From: Castor canadensis
Lineage: Eukaryota; Chordata; Mammalia; Rodentia; Castoridae
Reading direction: 5' to 3'
Length of the DNA stretch: 64,000 bases
NCBI RefSeq assembly: GCF_047511655.1
Contig: NC_133401.1
Span: 12,122,001-12,186,000, forward strand
Part shown: positions 1 to 9,369 of the stretch, piece after piece
How positions within the stretch are numbered: position 1 is the first letter of the stretch
Layout: each line of letters starts with the position of its first letter
Translations under genes and position numbers: made by a program
The notes under the pieces: generated by a model
The model's database searches: none
Seen by the model: only the letters and a program-made list of their open reading frames with translations
What the model was told of the DNA's origin: nothing

Positions 1-3000
1 AAGTTGAACAACACATTGCTCAATGATCAGTGGGTCATCGATGAAATAAAAGGAAGTTAAAAGGTTTCTGGAATTTCATGAAAATGAAAACACGATCTAC
101 CAGAACCTATGGGACACAGCAAAGTCAGTCCTAAGGGGAAAGTTTATAGTCATGAGTGCATATATTAAAAGGACACAGAAAGAACTCAAATCAATGACCT
201 AATGATGCATCTCAAACTCCTAGAAAAACAAGAACAAGGAAAACCCAAAACAAGCAGAAGGAGAGAAATAATAAAAAATAAGGGCCGAAATTAATGAAAT
301 AGAGACCAAAAAAAAAAAAAAAACTGTACAAAGAATCAACGAAACAAAAAGCTGGTTCTTTGAAAAAATAAACAAGATTGGCAGATCGCTGGCAAATCTG
401 ACTAAAATCAGGAGACAAAAAAACCCAAATCAGTAAAATCAGAAAAGCAAAAGGGGAGAAAACAACAAACACTAAGGAAATCCAAGGAATCATCAGATAC
501 TACTTTGAGAACCTATATTCAAATAAGTTGGAGAATCTAGAAGAAATAGAAATACTTCTAGATACATATAACCATCCAGAACTGAACCAAGAGGATATTA
601 ATCACCTAAACAGACCTATAACACACAATAAAATTGAAGCAGCAATAGTCTCTTCAAAAAGAAAAGTCTAGGACTCAATGGATTCTCTGGTGAGCTACCA
701 GCTCTTTAAAGAAGAACTAATACCAATGCTCCTTAAACTTTTCCATGAAATAGAAAGGGATGGAACACTGCCTAACTCATTCTATGAAGCAAGGATTACA
801 GTCATCCCAAAACCGTACAAGACACATCCAAAAAAGAGAACTACAGGTCAATCTCCTTAATGAATATTGATGCAAAATTCCTTAGTAAAATAATGGAAAG
901 CCAAATTCAACAACATATCAGAAAGATCATTCACCATGACTAAGTTGATTTCATCCCAGGGATGCAGGGATGATTCCACATATGCAAATCATTAAATGTA
1001 ATACAACATAATAACAAAAGCAAAGACAAAAACTACCTGATCATCTCAATAGATGAAGATAAAGCCTTCGATAAAATTCAACACCACTTCATGATAAAAA
1101 ACTGATGAAACTAGGAATAGAAGGAATGTACCTCAACATAATAAAGTCTGTATATGACAAACCTATAGCCAACATCATACTTAATGGGGAAAAACTGAAA
1201 TAATTTTCCCTAAAGTCAGGAGCAAGACAAGGGTGCCCAACTTCTCCACTCCTATTTGACATAGTGTTGGAATCCTAGCCAGAGCAATAAGGCAGGAAGA
1301 AGACATAAAAGGGATACAAATATGTAAAGAAGAAGTCAAATTATCCCCATTCACAGATGACATGATGTTATACCTAAAAGATCAAGAAAAACTGCATCAA
1401 AAAACTCCTAGACATAAACAGCTTCAAGAAAATAGCAGGATAGCAAATTAACTTACAAAAATCACTAGTCTTTCTATACACCAACAATGAACAAATTGAG
1501 AAAGAATATAGGAAAACAATTCCACTTTCAATAGCCTCAAAAAAATCAGGTACATAGAAACAACCTTAATAGAGGATGAAAATGACCTCTACAAGGAAAA
1601 CTACAAACCATTGAAGAAACAAATAGAAGAATACAGAAGATGGAAAGATCTCACATGCCCATGGATTGGCAGAATCAACATAGTAAAAGTGGCTATACTA
1701 CCAAAAGCAGTCTACATGTTCAACCCAAGTCCCATCAAAATCTCAATGACATTCATCACAGAGATTGAAAGATCAGCCCTAAAGTTCATTTGGAAACACA
1801 AAAGACAATGAATAGCCAAGGCAATACTGAGCAAAAAGAGCAATGCTGGAGGTATCACAATACCCAGCTTCAAACTATATTACAGATCCATAACAATAAA
1901 AATAGCATGGTACTGGGATGAAAACAGATATGAAGACCAGTGGAACAGAATAGAGTACCTGGATATGAATCCATACAGCTATGCCCACTTAATTTTTGAA
2001 AAAGGTGCCAAAAACATATGTTGAACAGAAGACAGTCTCTTCAACAAATGTTGCTGATAAAACTGGATATCTGCCTGCAGAAAACTGAATCTAGATTCAT
2101 GTTTGTTACCCTGTACTAGTATCAACTCAAAGTGGATTAAGGACTTTACAATCACACCTGAAACCTTGAAGGTAGTACAGGAAAAAGCATGGAATACACT
2201 GGAAGCAATAGCCATAGGCGAGGACTTCCTCAGTAGAGCACAAGCAGCTTAGCAACTAAGAGGAAGGATCAATAAATGGGATTACATGAAATTGAAAATT
2301 TTCTGCATAACAAAAGAAATGGCCTCTAAATTGAAGAGGCAACCCACAGAATGGGAGAAAAATCTTTGCTAGCTATACATCAGACAAGGGACTGATAACT
2401 AGAATGTACAGAGAGCTCAAAAAACTAAAGTCCCCCCAAATCAATGACCCAATAAAGAAATGGGCAACTGAACTGAACAGAACTTTTTTCAAAGCAAGAA
2501 ATCCAAATGGCTAAAAATCACATGAAAAAAATGCTCACAATCCCTGGCCATAAAGGAAATGCAAATCAAAACCACACTAAGATTTCATCTCACTCCTGTT
2601 AGAATAGCTACCATCAAGAACACTACCAACAACAAATGTTGGTGGTAGTGGGAAAAATCATCTTTCATACACTGTTGATGGGAATGTAAGCTAGTGCAAC
2701 CACTGTAGAAAACAATATGGAGGCTCTTAAAAGAACTAGAAATAGGTCTGTCATACGATGCAGGAATACCACTCCTATAGATATACCCGAAGGAATGTGA
2801 GTCAGGTTACAACAAAGGCACCTGCACACACATGTTTATTGCAGCACTATTCACAATAGCTAAGCTATGGAAACAGCCAAGATGCCCCACTACTGACGAA
2901 TGGATTCAGAAAATGTGTAATTTATACACAATGGAATTTTACTCAGCCGCAAAGAAGAATGAAATTTTGTCATTTGCAGGTAAATGGATGGAATTGGAGA

Positions 3001-3065
3001 ATATCATCTTAAGTGAAGTTAGCAGGGCTCAGAAGGCCAAAAGCCACATGTTCTCCCTCACATAG
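1..3065 (+). pseudogene. L1 ORF2 remnant (reverse transcriptase and C-terminus)
   Basis: Broken by many frameshifts and stops. The reverse-transcriptase catalytic motif near 1350 reads FTDD instead of FADD. Recognisable downstream blocks are [20 protein letters not shown] (1657-1716) and the end FAGKWMELENIILSEVSRAQ before a stop at 3063-3065. The copy cannot encode an active enzyme. Confidence 0.9.
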
Positions 3066-3690
3066 GGACTGTAGACCTAAAACAAACACAGCAATATTAT
3101 GGGACATGAGTCACACTAAGGGGAGACTGTGCAAGGGAGGGATAGGGCAAGGGAAGGAAACAAAAAACTTGAATGAGGTTGATGTGCTCATTGTTCAGGA
3201 ATGAATGTAGAAATATTAAACTGGCCAGGGCACCATGGGAAGTGGACTAAAGAGGAGTGAAGAGGACTGGAAGAGTTGAGTCAACTGAGCTGTAACACAC
3301 ATGCGTGGGAACAACACAAGGAAACTCCCTGTGCAGCTATCTTTATCTCAGACTAGCAAAACAGCATGTTTCTCTTTTCATCTCTTACATGATTTCTTCT
3401 ACAAAATTGGAGAACAGGAGGGTGGAATAGGTTCTGCCTGGGGATGGGGGATAGGCACTGGTGGGAGGGGAAGGTGGCCGGGAAAAGGGTAGAAGGATGA
3501 TTACAGTGCAAATAATGTATCCACATGTATGTAAATGCAAAAATGAGATCTGTTGAAACTGTTCCAGGAATCAGGGGAATGCAAGAGGGAAGTGGAGGGG
3601 GAGGAATTCAAGTAAGATATATTTGATACATTGTAAGAACTTTTGTAAATGCTACAATGTACCCACACCCAGCAAAACAATAAAAAAATA
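1..3690 (+). mobile_element. LINE-1, 3-prime part, truncated by the window start
   Basis: Runs from ORF2 (after the endonuclease domain) to a 3-prime UTR and A-rich tail at about 3679-3692. It aligns throughout with the + strand L1 whose equivalent starts near 38,580. The 3-prime UTR has the usual G-rich run (3413-3490). Confidence 0.93.
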
Positions 3691-3696
3691 AATTTT

Positions 3697-3886
3697 AGCT
3701 AGGTTCTGAGTAGCTAGCTGCAATCCCAGCTACTCAGGAGGCAGAGGTCAGGAGGATTGTGGTTTGAGGCCAGCCTGGACAAATAGTTCTGCAAGACCCT
3801 ATCTCAAAAAACCCGTCACAAAAATAGGGTTGGCAGAATGGCTCAAGGTGAAGGCATTGGGTTCAAGCCCTAGTACTGCAAAAAAA
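3697..3886 (+). mobile_element. Composite B1/ID-type SINE
   Basis: The left half is B1-like (caatcccagctactcaggag, then a GGCCAGCCTGG segment). The right half is ID-like, with ggctcaaggtgaaggc replacing the usual box A, and gttcaagccc as box B. It sits directly behind the L1 tail. Confidence 0.8.
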
Positions 3887-3969
3887 TTTTTTTATCGATC
3901 ACATTACATTTCTAATGTTTAATGGCCATGTCTACCAAGTGGCTACTGCATTGGACAACAATGCAGCTC

Positions 3970-4095
3970 TTGGACCTTGGATAAGACCCTGAAACTCTCT
4001 GTGCTTCATTCCCTCCACCTATAAAATGGAGAAGACAATATCTCTTCCAAAGTGCCAGGACTCAGTGAATTAGCATGTGTAAAACACTTTATGCT
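3970..4095 (+). repeat. MIR SINE fragment
   Basis: Matches the MIR core: ttggataagaccctgaaactctctgtgcttcattccctccacctataaaatgg in degenerate form, followed by a gtaaaacactttatgc-like tail. Ancient and intergenic. Confidence 0.55.
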
Positions 4096-4327
4096 TTCTC
4101 ACCACAAGGTCTGAGGCTGAAATGATGACCCACTTCCAGTACCAGATTACCAAGGACAGCAAGAACAAGGCCCTGGTCCAGGGATGTCTACGGTGGCACC
4201 TTGCCAAGGTCAGAAAGGACAGGCTCCATTCCTAAAAAACAGCGTATCTTCCTGCCCTTCCTCTTGGGTCAATAGAGTACACTCCATTGTACTCAGGGTC
4301 AGAGTCAGGGTCCTGGGTCCAGCGAGG

Positions 4328-4406
4328 GCTTTGCTGGGCTTTGAACTCAGGGCTTCATGCTTGTTTGGCAGGCACTGTACCACTTGTGCCACTCCCTCCC
4401 CCGCAT
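4328..4406 (-). mobile_element. ID-type SINE
   Basis: Antisense tRNA-like unit: ctttgaactcagggcttcat, then ggcaggcactgtaccacttg. Confidence 0.75.
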
Positions 4407-4596
4407 TCCCTTTTAAAGAGCAGGAGGCCTCTTTAAATGAGAGAGGTTGAAAGCCAGGCATAGGCCAGTACAGGTGGACATGAAACCTTCATTCTCATAC
4501 TTAGCCACTGTGGACTGATCCTGCCAGAAGCTGTGTAGATGAGGACCACAGCAAGGGTAGAGAAGACTGGAGCATCAATAAACTTGAACCTCAGCA

Positions 4597-4806
4597 AGGT
4601 GCCAGTGGCTCATGTCTATAGTCCTGGCTACTTGAAAGGCTGAGATTGGGAGATTCCTGTTCAAGGCCAGCCCAGGAAAATAGTTTGAAAGACTACCATC
4701 TCCAAAATAACCAGATAAGATAGACTGCAGGTGTGGTTCAAGTGGTAGAGCACCTGCTTTGCAAGTGCAAAGCCCTGAGTTCAACCTCAGTCCCTCCCCC
4801 AAATAA
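4597..4806 (+). mobile_element. Composite B1/ID-type SINE
   Basis: B1-like half (gccagtggctcatgtctata ... ggccagcccagg) followed by an ID half (tggttcaagtggtagagcac ... ccctgagttcaacctcag). Confidence 0.85.
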
Positions 4807-5285
4807 ACCTGCACTCTATTTTCTGCACTTTGCATGTTGCCTCCAAAGCTCATCTTGACTTTTAACTGCCTTTGTAACAGTCTTAATAGATTGCAACTAA
4901 CAACTTATATGCACTAGTCCCTCTTCATACATGGGGGAAATGTTTGAAAATCCCAGTGGATTTCTGAAACTTTAGCTAATACTGAACCCTATATATTCTA
5001 TGTCATATATATATCTCCATATGCTATATATATCTATATATCTGTGATATGTATCTCCATATGATAAACTTTTATTTTATAAGATAAGCATGTAAGAGGT
5101 TAGCAAAAACCATAATAAATGGTACAATTTTAATAATGTTCTGTAATAAAATTATGTGATTGTGTTCCTTTCAAAATGTCTTACTGTACTCTGCTCACCC
5201 TTTGTATTGTGATGATGTGAGATGATACAGTGCCTACATGATGAGATGAACTGAGTTTAATGACACTGAAATTGTGATGTACAGT

Positions 5286-5405
5286 TGCCAGGTGTGGTGG
5301 ACCATGCCTGTAATCCCAGCACTTGGATGGCTGAGGCAGGGGGATTGAGAGTTTGAGGCCAGCCCCGGCTATAAAGTAAGACCCTGGCTCAAATAAAACA
5401 AAAAA
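5286..5405 (+). mobile_element. B1-type SINE monomer inside the Tigger element
   Basis: ccaggtgtggtggaccatgc, cctgtaatcccagcacttgg and an A-rich end: a 7SL-derived B1 unit without the ID half. Flanked on both sides by Tigger sequence containing gtgatgta, a possible target duplication. Confidence 0.85.
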
Positions 5406-5531
5406 TTGTGATGTAATGTTAAACCACTATTGTCCTAATGATGCATCAGAAGGAGGATCATCAGTTTGGGTGATCCTGGACCATCATGCCATGGTGATGC
5501 TGACAGTTGGATGTCAAGAGTAGATTATGCT

Positions 5532-5621
5532 AGGGCTGGTGGAGTAGCTCAAGTGGTGGGGAATCTGCCCAGCAAGCAAGCATGAGGCCCTGAATTCAAA
5601 TCCCAGTACCACCAAAAAAAT
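5532..5621 (+). mobile_element. ID-type SINE inside the Tigger element
   Basis: ctggtggagtagctcaagtg, then gccctgaattcaaatcccag and an A-run. It lacks the B1 half. Confidence 0.85.
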
Positions 5622-6676
5622 AGATGATGCTGCGGACTGATAATAGTTGATAGTTGAAAGTTATTTTGTTGAAAAGACTTTGAGAAGAACACTGTGGTCA
5701 GAAGTTGACATCTCTTTCTTTAACTCATCACAGTGTTGCTGCTGACACTCATCCTTTGGTGAAGAGATTGGTTACTTCAATGCCATATCCCATAAGCATT
5801 GCACTCCATAATAACTTTTCACTTTAACACCTGTGCAATTTGAAATGCTTCTGCTCATTTCAATAATATCTGGTTCTTCTTCAGTTTCTTGTTCTTCTTC
5901 CCCCTCCTCCGTGAATAACTCAACCAATTCTTCCAGTTCTTCATCTTAAAACACTTCTTGATGTTCTTCCATTTGTTCTTCCACTTCCTCATCAAGCACA
6001 TTGGCAAATATTTATCCACCCGCGTGTCTTGCAGCCTCTCCAATAATTTTTTAGATTTTTCTGTTCAAGCCAGTTTCTGAATCTGTGTAACCATCCCTTA
6101 CTGGCAGGAAATGGCTTGTGTTCACTAGTTTCATGGCTGAATTCTTCATGTAGGTTCACAGCTTTCTGGTGCAACATGTAGTCTTCAATCAACATGCTTT
6201 CTGTTCATACATTCCACCTACATTTGTAATGCCTTTTTTATCTTCACTAAGCACTTTTGTATGTGGCAAGAACTTTTACATTCTGAGGTGTGACTGCAAA
6301 ACTAGCATGAATTTTTTCCTTTTCCATAATTTCATGGATAGACGATTCGCTCTTACCATAGATCTTACCAACCTCAGCAAATGTTTTTTTCTCTTTCCTT
6401 ATTAAGTTGACAACTTTCACCTTTTATGGCTTCTTTTTGGCATATCTGAATTGTCAGCATCACTACTCTTGGACTTTGTGATCATTACTGAGTAACATAA
6501 GGGTTACTTGAACAGATCACTGCAATACTGAAACAGTTAATCCAGTAACTGAGATGGCTGTTAAGTGACTAATGGCTGTGTAGCACATACAGTGTGGATA
6601 CAATGGAGAAAAGCATGATGAAGTGGGATGGTATGAGATTTCAGCCCACTTCTCAGAATGGTACACAATTGGAGAG

Positions 6677-6927
6677 ATTTTGCATCAGGATGAATTGCAT
6701 CTTTAGTCTTACCCATATCTGATTAAGACAAGACTTTGGACTTTTGTGTTGTTGCTGGAATTGGTTAAAACTTTGGAGATATTGGGGTAGAATGGATATA
6801 TTTTGTATATGAGAAGGACACATGTTTGGGGTTGGGGGAAGGGTGGGATGTTATGGGTTGAATGTTTGCTCCAAAACTCATGTTGAAATATAAGTGCCAT
6901 TGTAACAATATTAAGAAGTGTGATTTT
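6677..6927 (+). mobile_element. MaLR (ERVL-type) internal 3-prime end and LTR start
   Basis: 6677-6847 resembles the 3-prime end of MaLR internal sequence (gactttggacttttgtgttg ...). TGTTATGGGTTGAATGTTTG at 6849 begins an MLT1-like LTR. The LTR breaks at about 6927 where an L1 fragment enters. Non-coding. Confidence 0.55.
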
Positions 6928-8095
6928 ACAATGACCCAGTGGAGAAATGGGCAAATAAACTGAGCAGAGATTCTTCAAAGGAAGAAGTCTAAGTTGCCCA
7001 AAAACACATGAAGAAATGCTCAACATTCTTGGCCATAAAGAAAATGCAAATCAAAACCACATTAAGATTCCACCTCACTTCTGTTGGAATGGCTATCATC
7101 AAGAACACAAACTACAGCAAATGTGTTGGAGGATGTGAGCAAATAGGAATCCTCATACACTATTGTGGGAATGTAAATTAGTAGAACCACCATGAAAACC
7201 AGTATGGATACTCCTCAAAAAACTAAACCATGTGATCCAGCAGTATCTCTCCTTGGGATATACCAGAAAGAATGTAATTCAGGTTACAACAAAGGCACCT
7301 GCACACCCATGTTTATTACAGCATTATTCACAATAGCTAAGCAGTGGACACAGCCGAGATGCCCCACTGCTAATGAATGGACTAATAAAATGTGGAATGG
7401 ATTTTTATTCAGCCATAAAGAAGAATGAAATTTTGTCATTTGAATGTAAATGGATGGAACTGAAGAACATCATCTTAAGAGAAGTTAGGCAAATTTGGAA
7501 AGCAAAAAGTCATGTTGTCTCTTATATATGAAATATAAACTTAATACAAATACAAACTGTTAGAAAAATAGATCATGCTAAGGGAAGGTCACATATGAGA
7601 GAGGGAAGGTAAAAGAAGGAAGTTAATAAGGTGAATATGGTTCATGTACTTCCTATACAAGAATGAATACAGAATTTTTAAACTTTTTGAAATCACCATA
7701 AGAAGGGGACTAATGTAGAAAGGAGAAAAATAGAGGGGTTGAACCAATTTAGTTATAATACATATATACATGGAAATGTCACAATGAAATACCCCACACA
7801 GCTGTCTTAAAAAAACAAAAATATTTTCATTTTTTAAAGCAGAGAACAGTAAGGCAAAACAGGTCCTATCTGAGGGGTTGGTACCTGGGGGGGGGGTATA
7901 TAAGGAAAGGATGTAAGCAGGTGAAGATGGTGGAACTATTATGTATACATGTGTGTAAATGGAAAAACTATTCCAAGAATGGGGGATGGGAAGATAAAGG
8001 AGAGTGATGGAAGGGGGTGAATTCAACTATGATATAAGAACTTTCGCAAATGCCACAATGTACCCCCGGTATAACAACAATAAAAAAAATTTTGA
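6928..8095 (+). mobile_element. LINE-1 3-prime fragment, 5-prime truncated
   Basis: Starts in the ORF2 C-terminal region (gaaatgggcaaataaactga), passes the FITALFTIAKQWTQPRCPTA-like segment near 7309-7368 and reaches the 3-prime UTR and AATAAA-rich tail at 8079-8095. About 1.17 kb long. Confidence 0.9.
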
Positions 8096-8097
8096 AA

Positions 8098-8228
8098 GGC
8101 TCTCACCAGATACTGCACCATGCTCTCAGATACTATCACCACCTCAAGAACCATGAACCAAGTGAAATTCTATTCATTACCAATGACTCAGTCTCTGGTA
8201 TTCTGTTACAGCGGAAAAACAGACAAAG
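8098..8228 (+). mobile_element. MaLR LTR 3-prime end, displaced by the L1 fragment
   Basis: ctctggtattctgttacagc, then aaaaacagacaaag matches the conserved end of MLT1-type LTRs. With the LTR start at 6849 this shows one LTR split by the intervening L1. Confidence 0.5.
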
Positions 8229-8229
8229 G

Positions 8230-8900
8230 CATGGTTGCTGCATTCCTGGGGCTCAGGGTCCTAAAGGGACAACAGAGACACTGAGCCAGAGGGAGAGAAC
8301 GAGAGAAGAGAATTTCCTGTACTGTGAAGACAGCTAGAGGGAGCAAGGGAACCATAGCAAAAGTGAGTGACTAGAGACCAACAGCATCCAACCACTCCTC
8401 CTGCCAGGTCTTAGGCACTCTCTCTTCACCTGATTCCCTCTACTTCTGGGTTTCACCAGTCCTGTATCTCTTTCTGTTTCTTCCCTCACTCCCACCTATG
8501 GCTGTCACATAGCAGAGAGTGAAGGGGGGACACTGGAGACATGGACACTGAACACCTACATGCCTTGCAAAGACAGGGGCTAGGAAATGCACAAACACAA
8601 CCAGCACACAGACTCACACACAGGAACACACATGCCACCACCTCCACTACTCAGTGCAAACAAATCTTCCCATATGAAACCAAAGACATACACAGAAGCC
8701 CCCACACATGCTAGGATATACAAATAAGCACACACTGCACATTCACATTTGCAAATGAAACATCTCTTCACATATAAAAAGCACACCAGCATACACACAG
8801 TTTTACAAATGCATGCCATCATAAACAAACAGATGAAAATAAGTAGGCAAGTTCATACTCACCCACAGCCACAAAAATAGAGATGTGAACCCATGTGGAT
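8230..8900. other. Non-repetitive CYP2B upstream sequence, CA-rich in part
   Basis: No gene or clear repeat family is seen. 8584-8830 is rich in ACA/CACA words on the + strand without being a clean microsatellite. This is the only upstream DNA near the gene that is not obviously transposon-derived. Confidence 0.4.
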
Positions 8901-8901
8901 G

Positions 8902-8933
<32 letters not shown>

Positions 8934-8964
8934 CTCTCTCTCTCACTCACTCATATGCTCTTGT
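8902..8964. repeat. (CA)n(TC)n microsatellite
   Basis: About 14 perfect CA units followed by about 7 TC units and some CACT, about 235 bp upstream of the CYP2B start codon. Confidence 0.95.
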
Positions 8965-9011
8965 ATACTTTGCAAACATCTAGGGAGGGGGTAAAAGGCT
9001 AGGGTGTGAGC

Positions 9012-9017
9012 AGGTCA
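9012..9017 (+). promoter_or_regulatory. Isolated nuclear-receptor half site AGGTCA
   Basis: A single AGGTCA about 185 bp upstream of the start codon. I see no second half site at DR3, DR4 or ER6 spacing, so a CAR/PXR element is not supported here. It may be chance. Confidence 0.15.
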
Positions 9018-9087
9018 CCTGGCTGCCCAAGCAGGAAGTATGGGATCCCAGCACCTCTCCTCTGGGTTTTCACTCATGGATAATGAT

Positions 9088-9198
9088 GAGAGGGGAGGCG
9101 GGGAATGGATGAAGTTACATAACTGGTTGTGGAGACAGGCTCAAGTTAAAAGGTCCAACTCCAGATTTGGGCAGGTACTCCATGGTCAGGCTGGAACC
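9088..9198 (+). promoter_or_regulatory. CYP2B: Probable CYP2B proximal promoter and short 5-prime UTR
   Basis: Upstream of the start codon lie a GC-rich box (gaggggaggcgggg, about 9089-9102), a palindromic GTTACATAAC at 9114-9123 that fits a C/EBP-type site, and a weak TATA-like TTAAAAGG at 9146-9153, 46 bp before the ATG. CYP2B genes in other mammals use a GC-rich basal element, a C/EBP site and a poor TATA with a 5-prime UTR of a few tens of bases, so the layout fits. The transcription start itself is inferred. Confidence 0.5.
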
Positions 9199-9369
9199 AT
9201 GGAGTTCTTTGTTCTCCTCTTCCTTGCTCTCCTTCCGGGACTCCTGCTTTTTCTGGTCAGGGGCCACCCAAAGGACCATGGCCACCTCCCTCCAGGCCCT
9301 CGTCCTCTGCCCTTTGTGGGGAATATTATGCAGATGGACAGACAAGGACTCCTCAAATCCTTCCTGCGG
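9199..9369 (+). CDS. CYP2B: CYP2B exon 1 (residues 1-57)
   Basis: Begins [20 protein letters not shown], a single hydrophobic anchor, then a short basic stretch and the proline hinge. It ends in codon 57 (Arg), followed by GTGAGG. The length of 171 nt and phase 0 match CYP2 first exons. The ATG context is ggaaccATGG, a good Kozak match. An upstream in-frame ATG at 9040 would add 53 residues unlike any P450 and is rejected. Confidence 0.96.

Larger units (their letters stand above)
4915..6670 (-). mobile_element. Tigger-type (pogo/TcMar) DNA transposon fossil
   Basis: The left end (tccctcttcatacatggggg ... cccagtggatttctgaaact) matches the terminal region of Tigger family elements. Between about 5850 and 6420 the minus strand still encodes CENP-B-like helix-turn-helix pieces of the transposase: KTFAEVGKIYGKSESSIHEI-like residues near 6310-6390 and EHKPFPASKGWLHRFRNW near 6060-6130. 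An acidic Glu-rich stretch follows. It is interrupted by an AT microsatellite (about 4996-5060) and two SINEs. There are many frameshifts, and the element is inactive. The exact right end is uncertain. Confidence 0.75.

Noticed and set aside
212..493. Hydrophobic Phe/Leu-rich frames on the strand opposite L1 (here and at 36842, 38761, 61178, 62922 and others)
   Set aside because: They are the antisense of A-rich L1 ORF1/ORF2 text, which reads as TTT/TTC/CTT codons; not membrane proteins.
7590..7600. AGGTCA-like words as CAR/PXR sites within the upstream L1 fragment and within SINEs (for example near 3744)
   Set aside because: They are single half sites shared by many dispersed repeat copies, without DR4 or ER6 partners.
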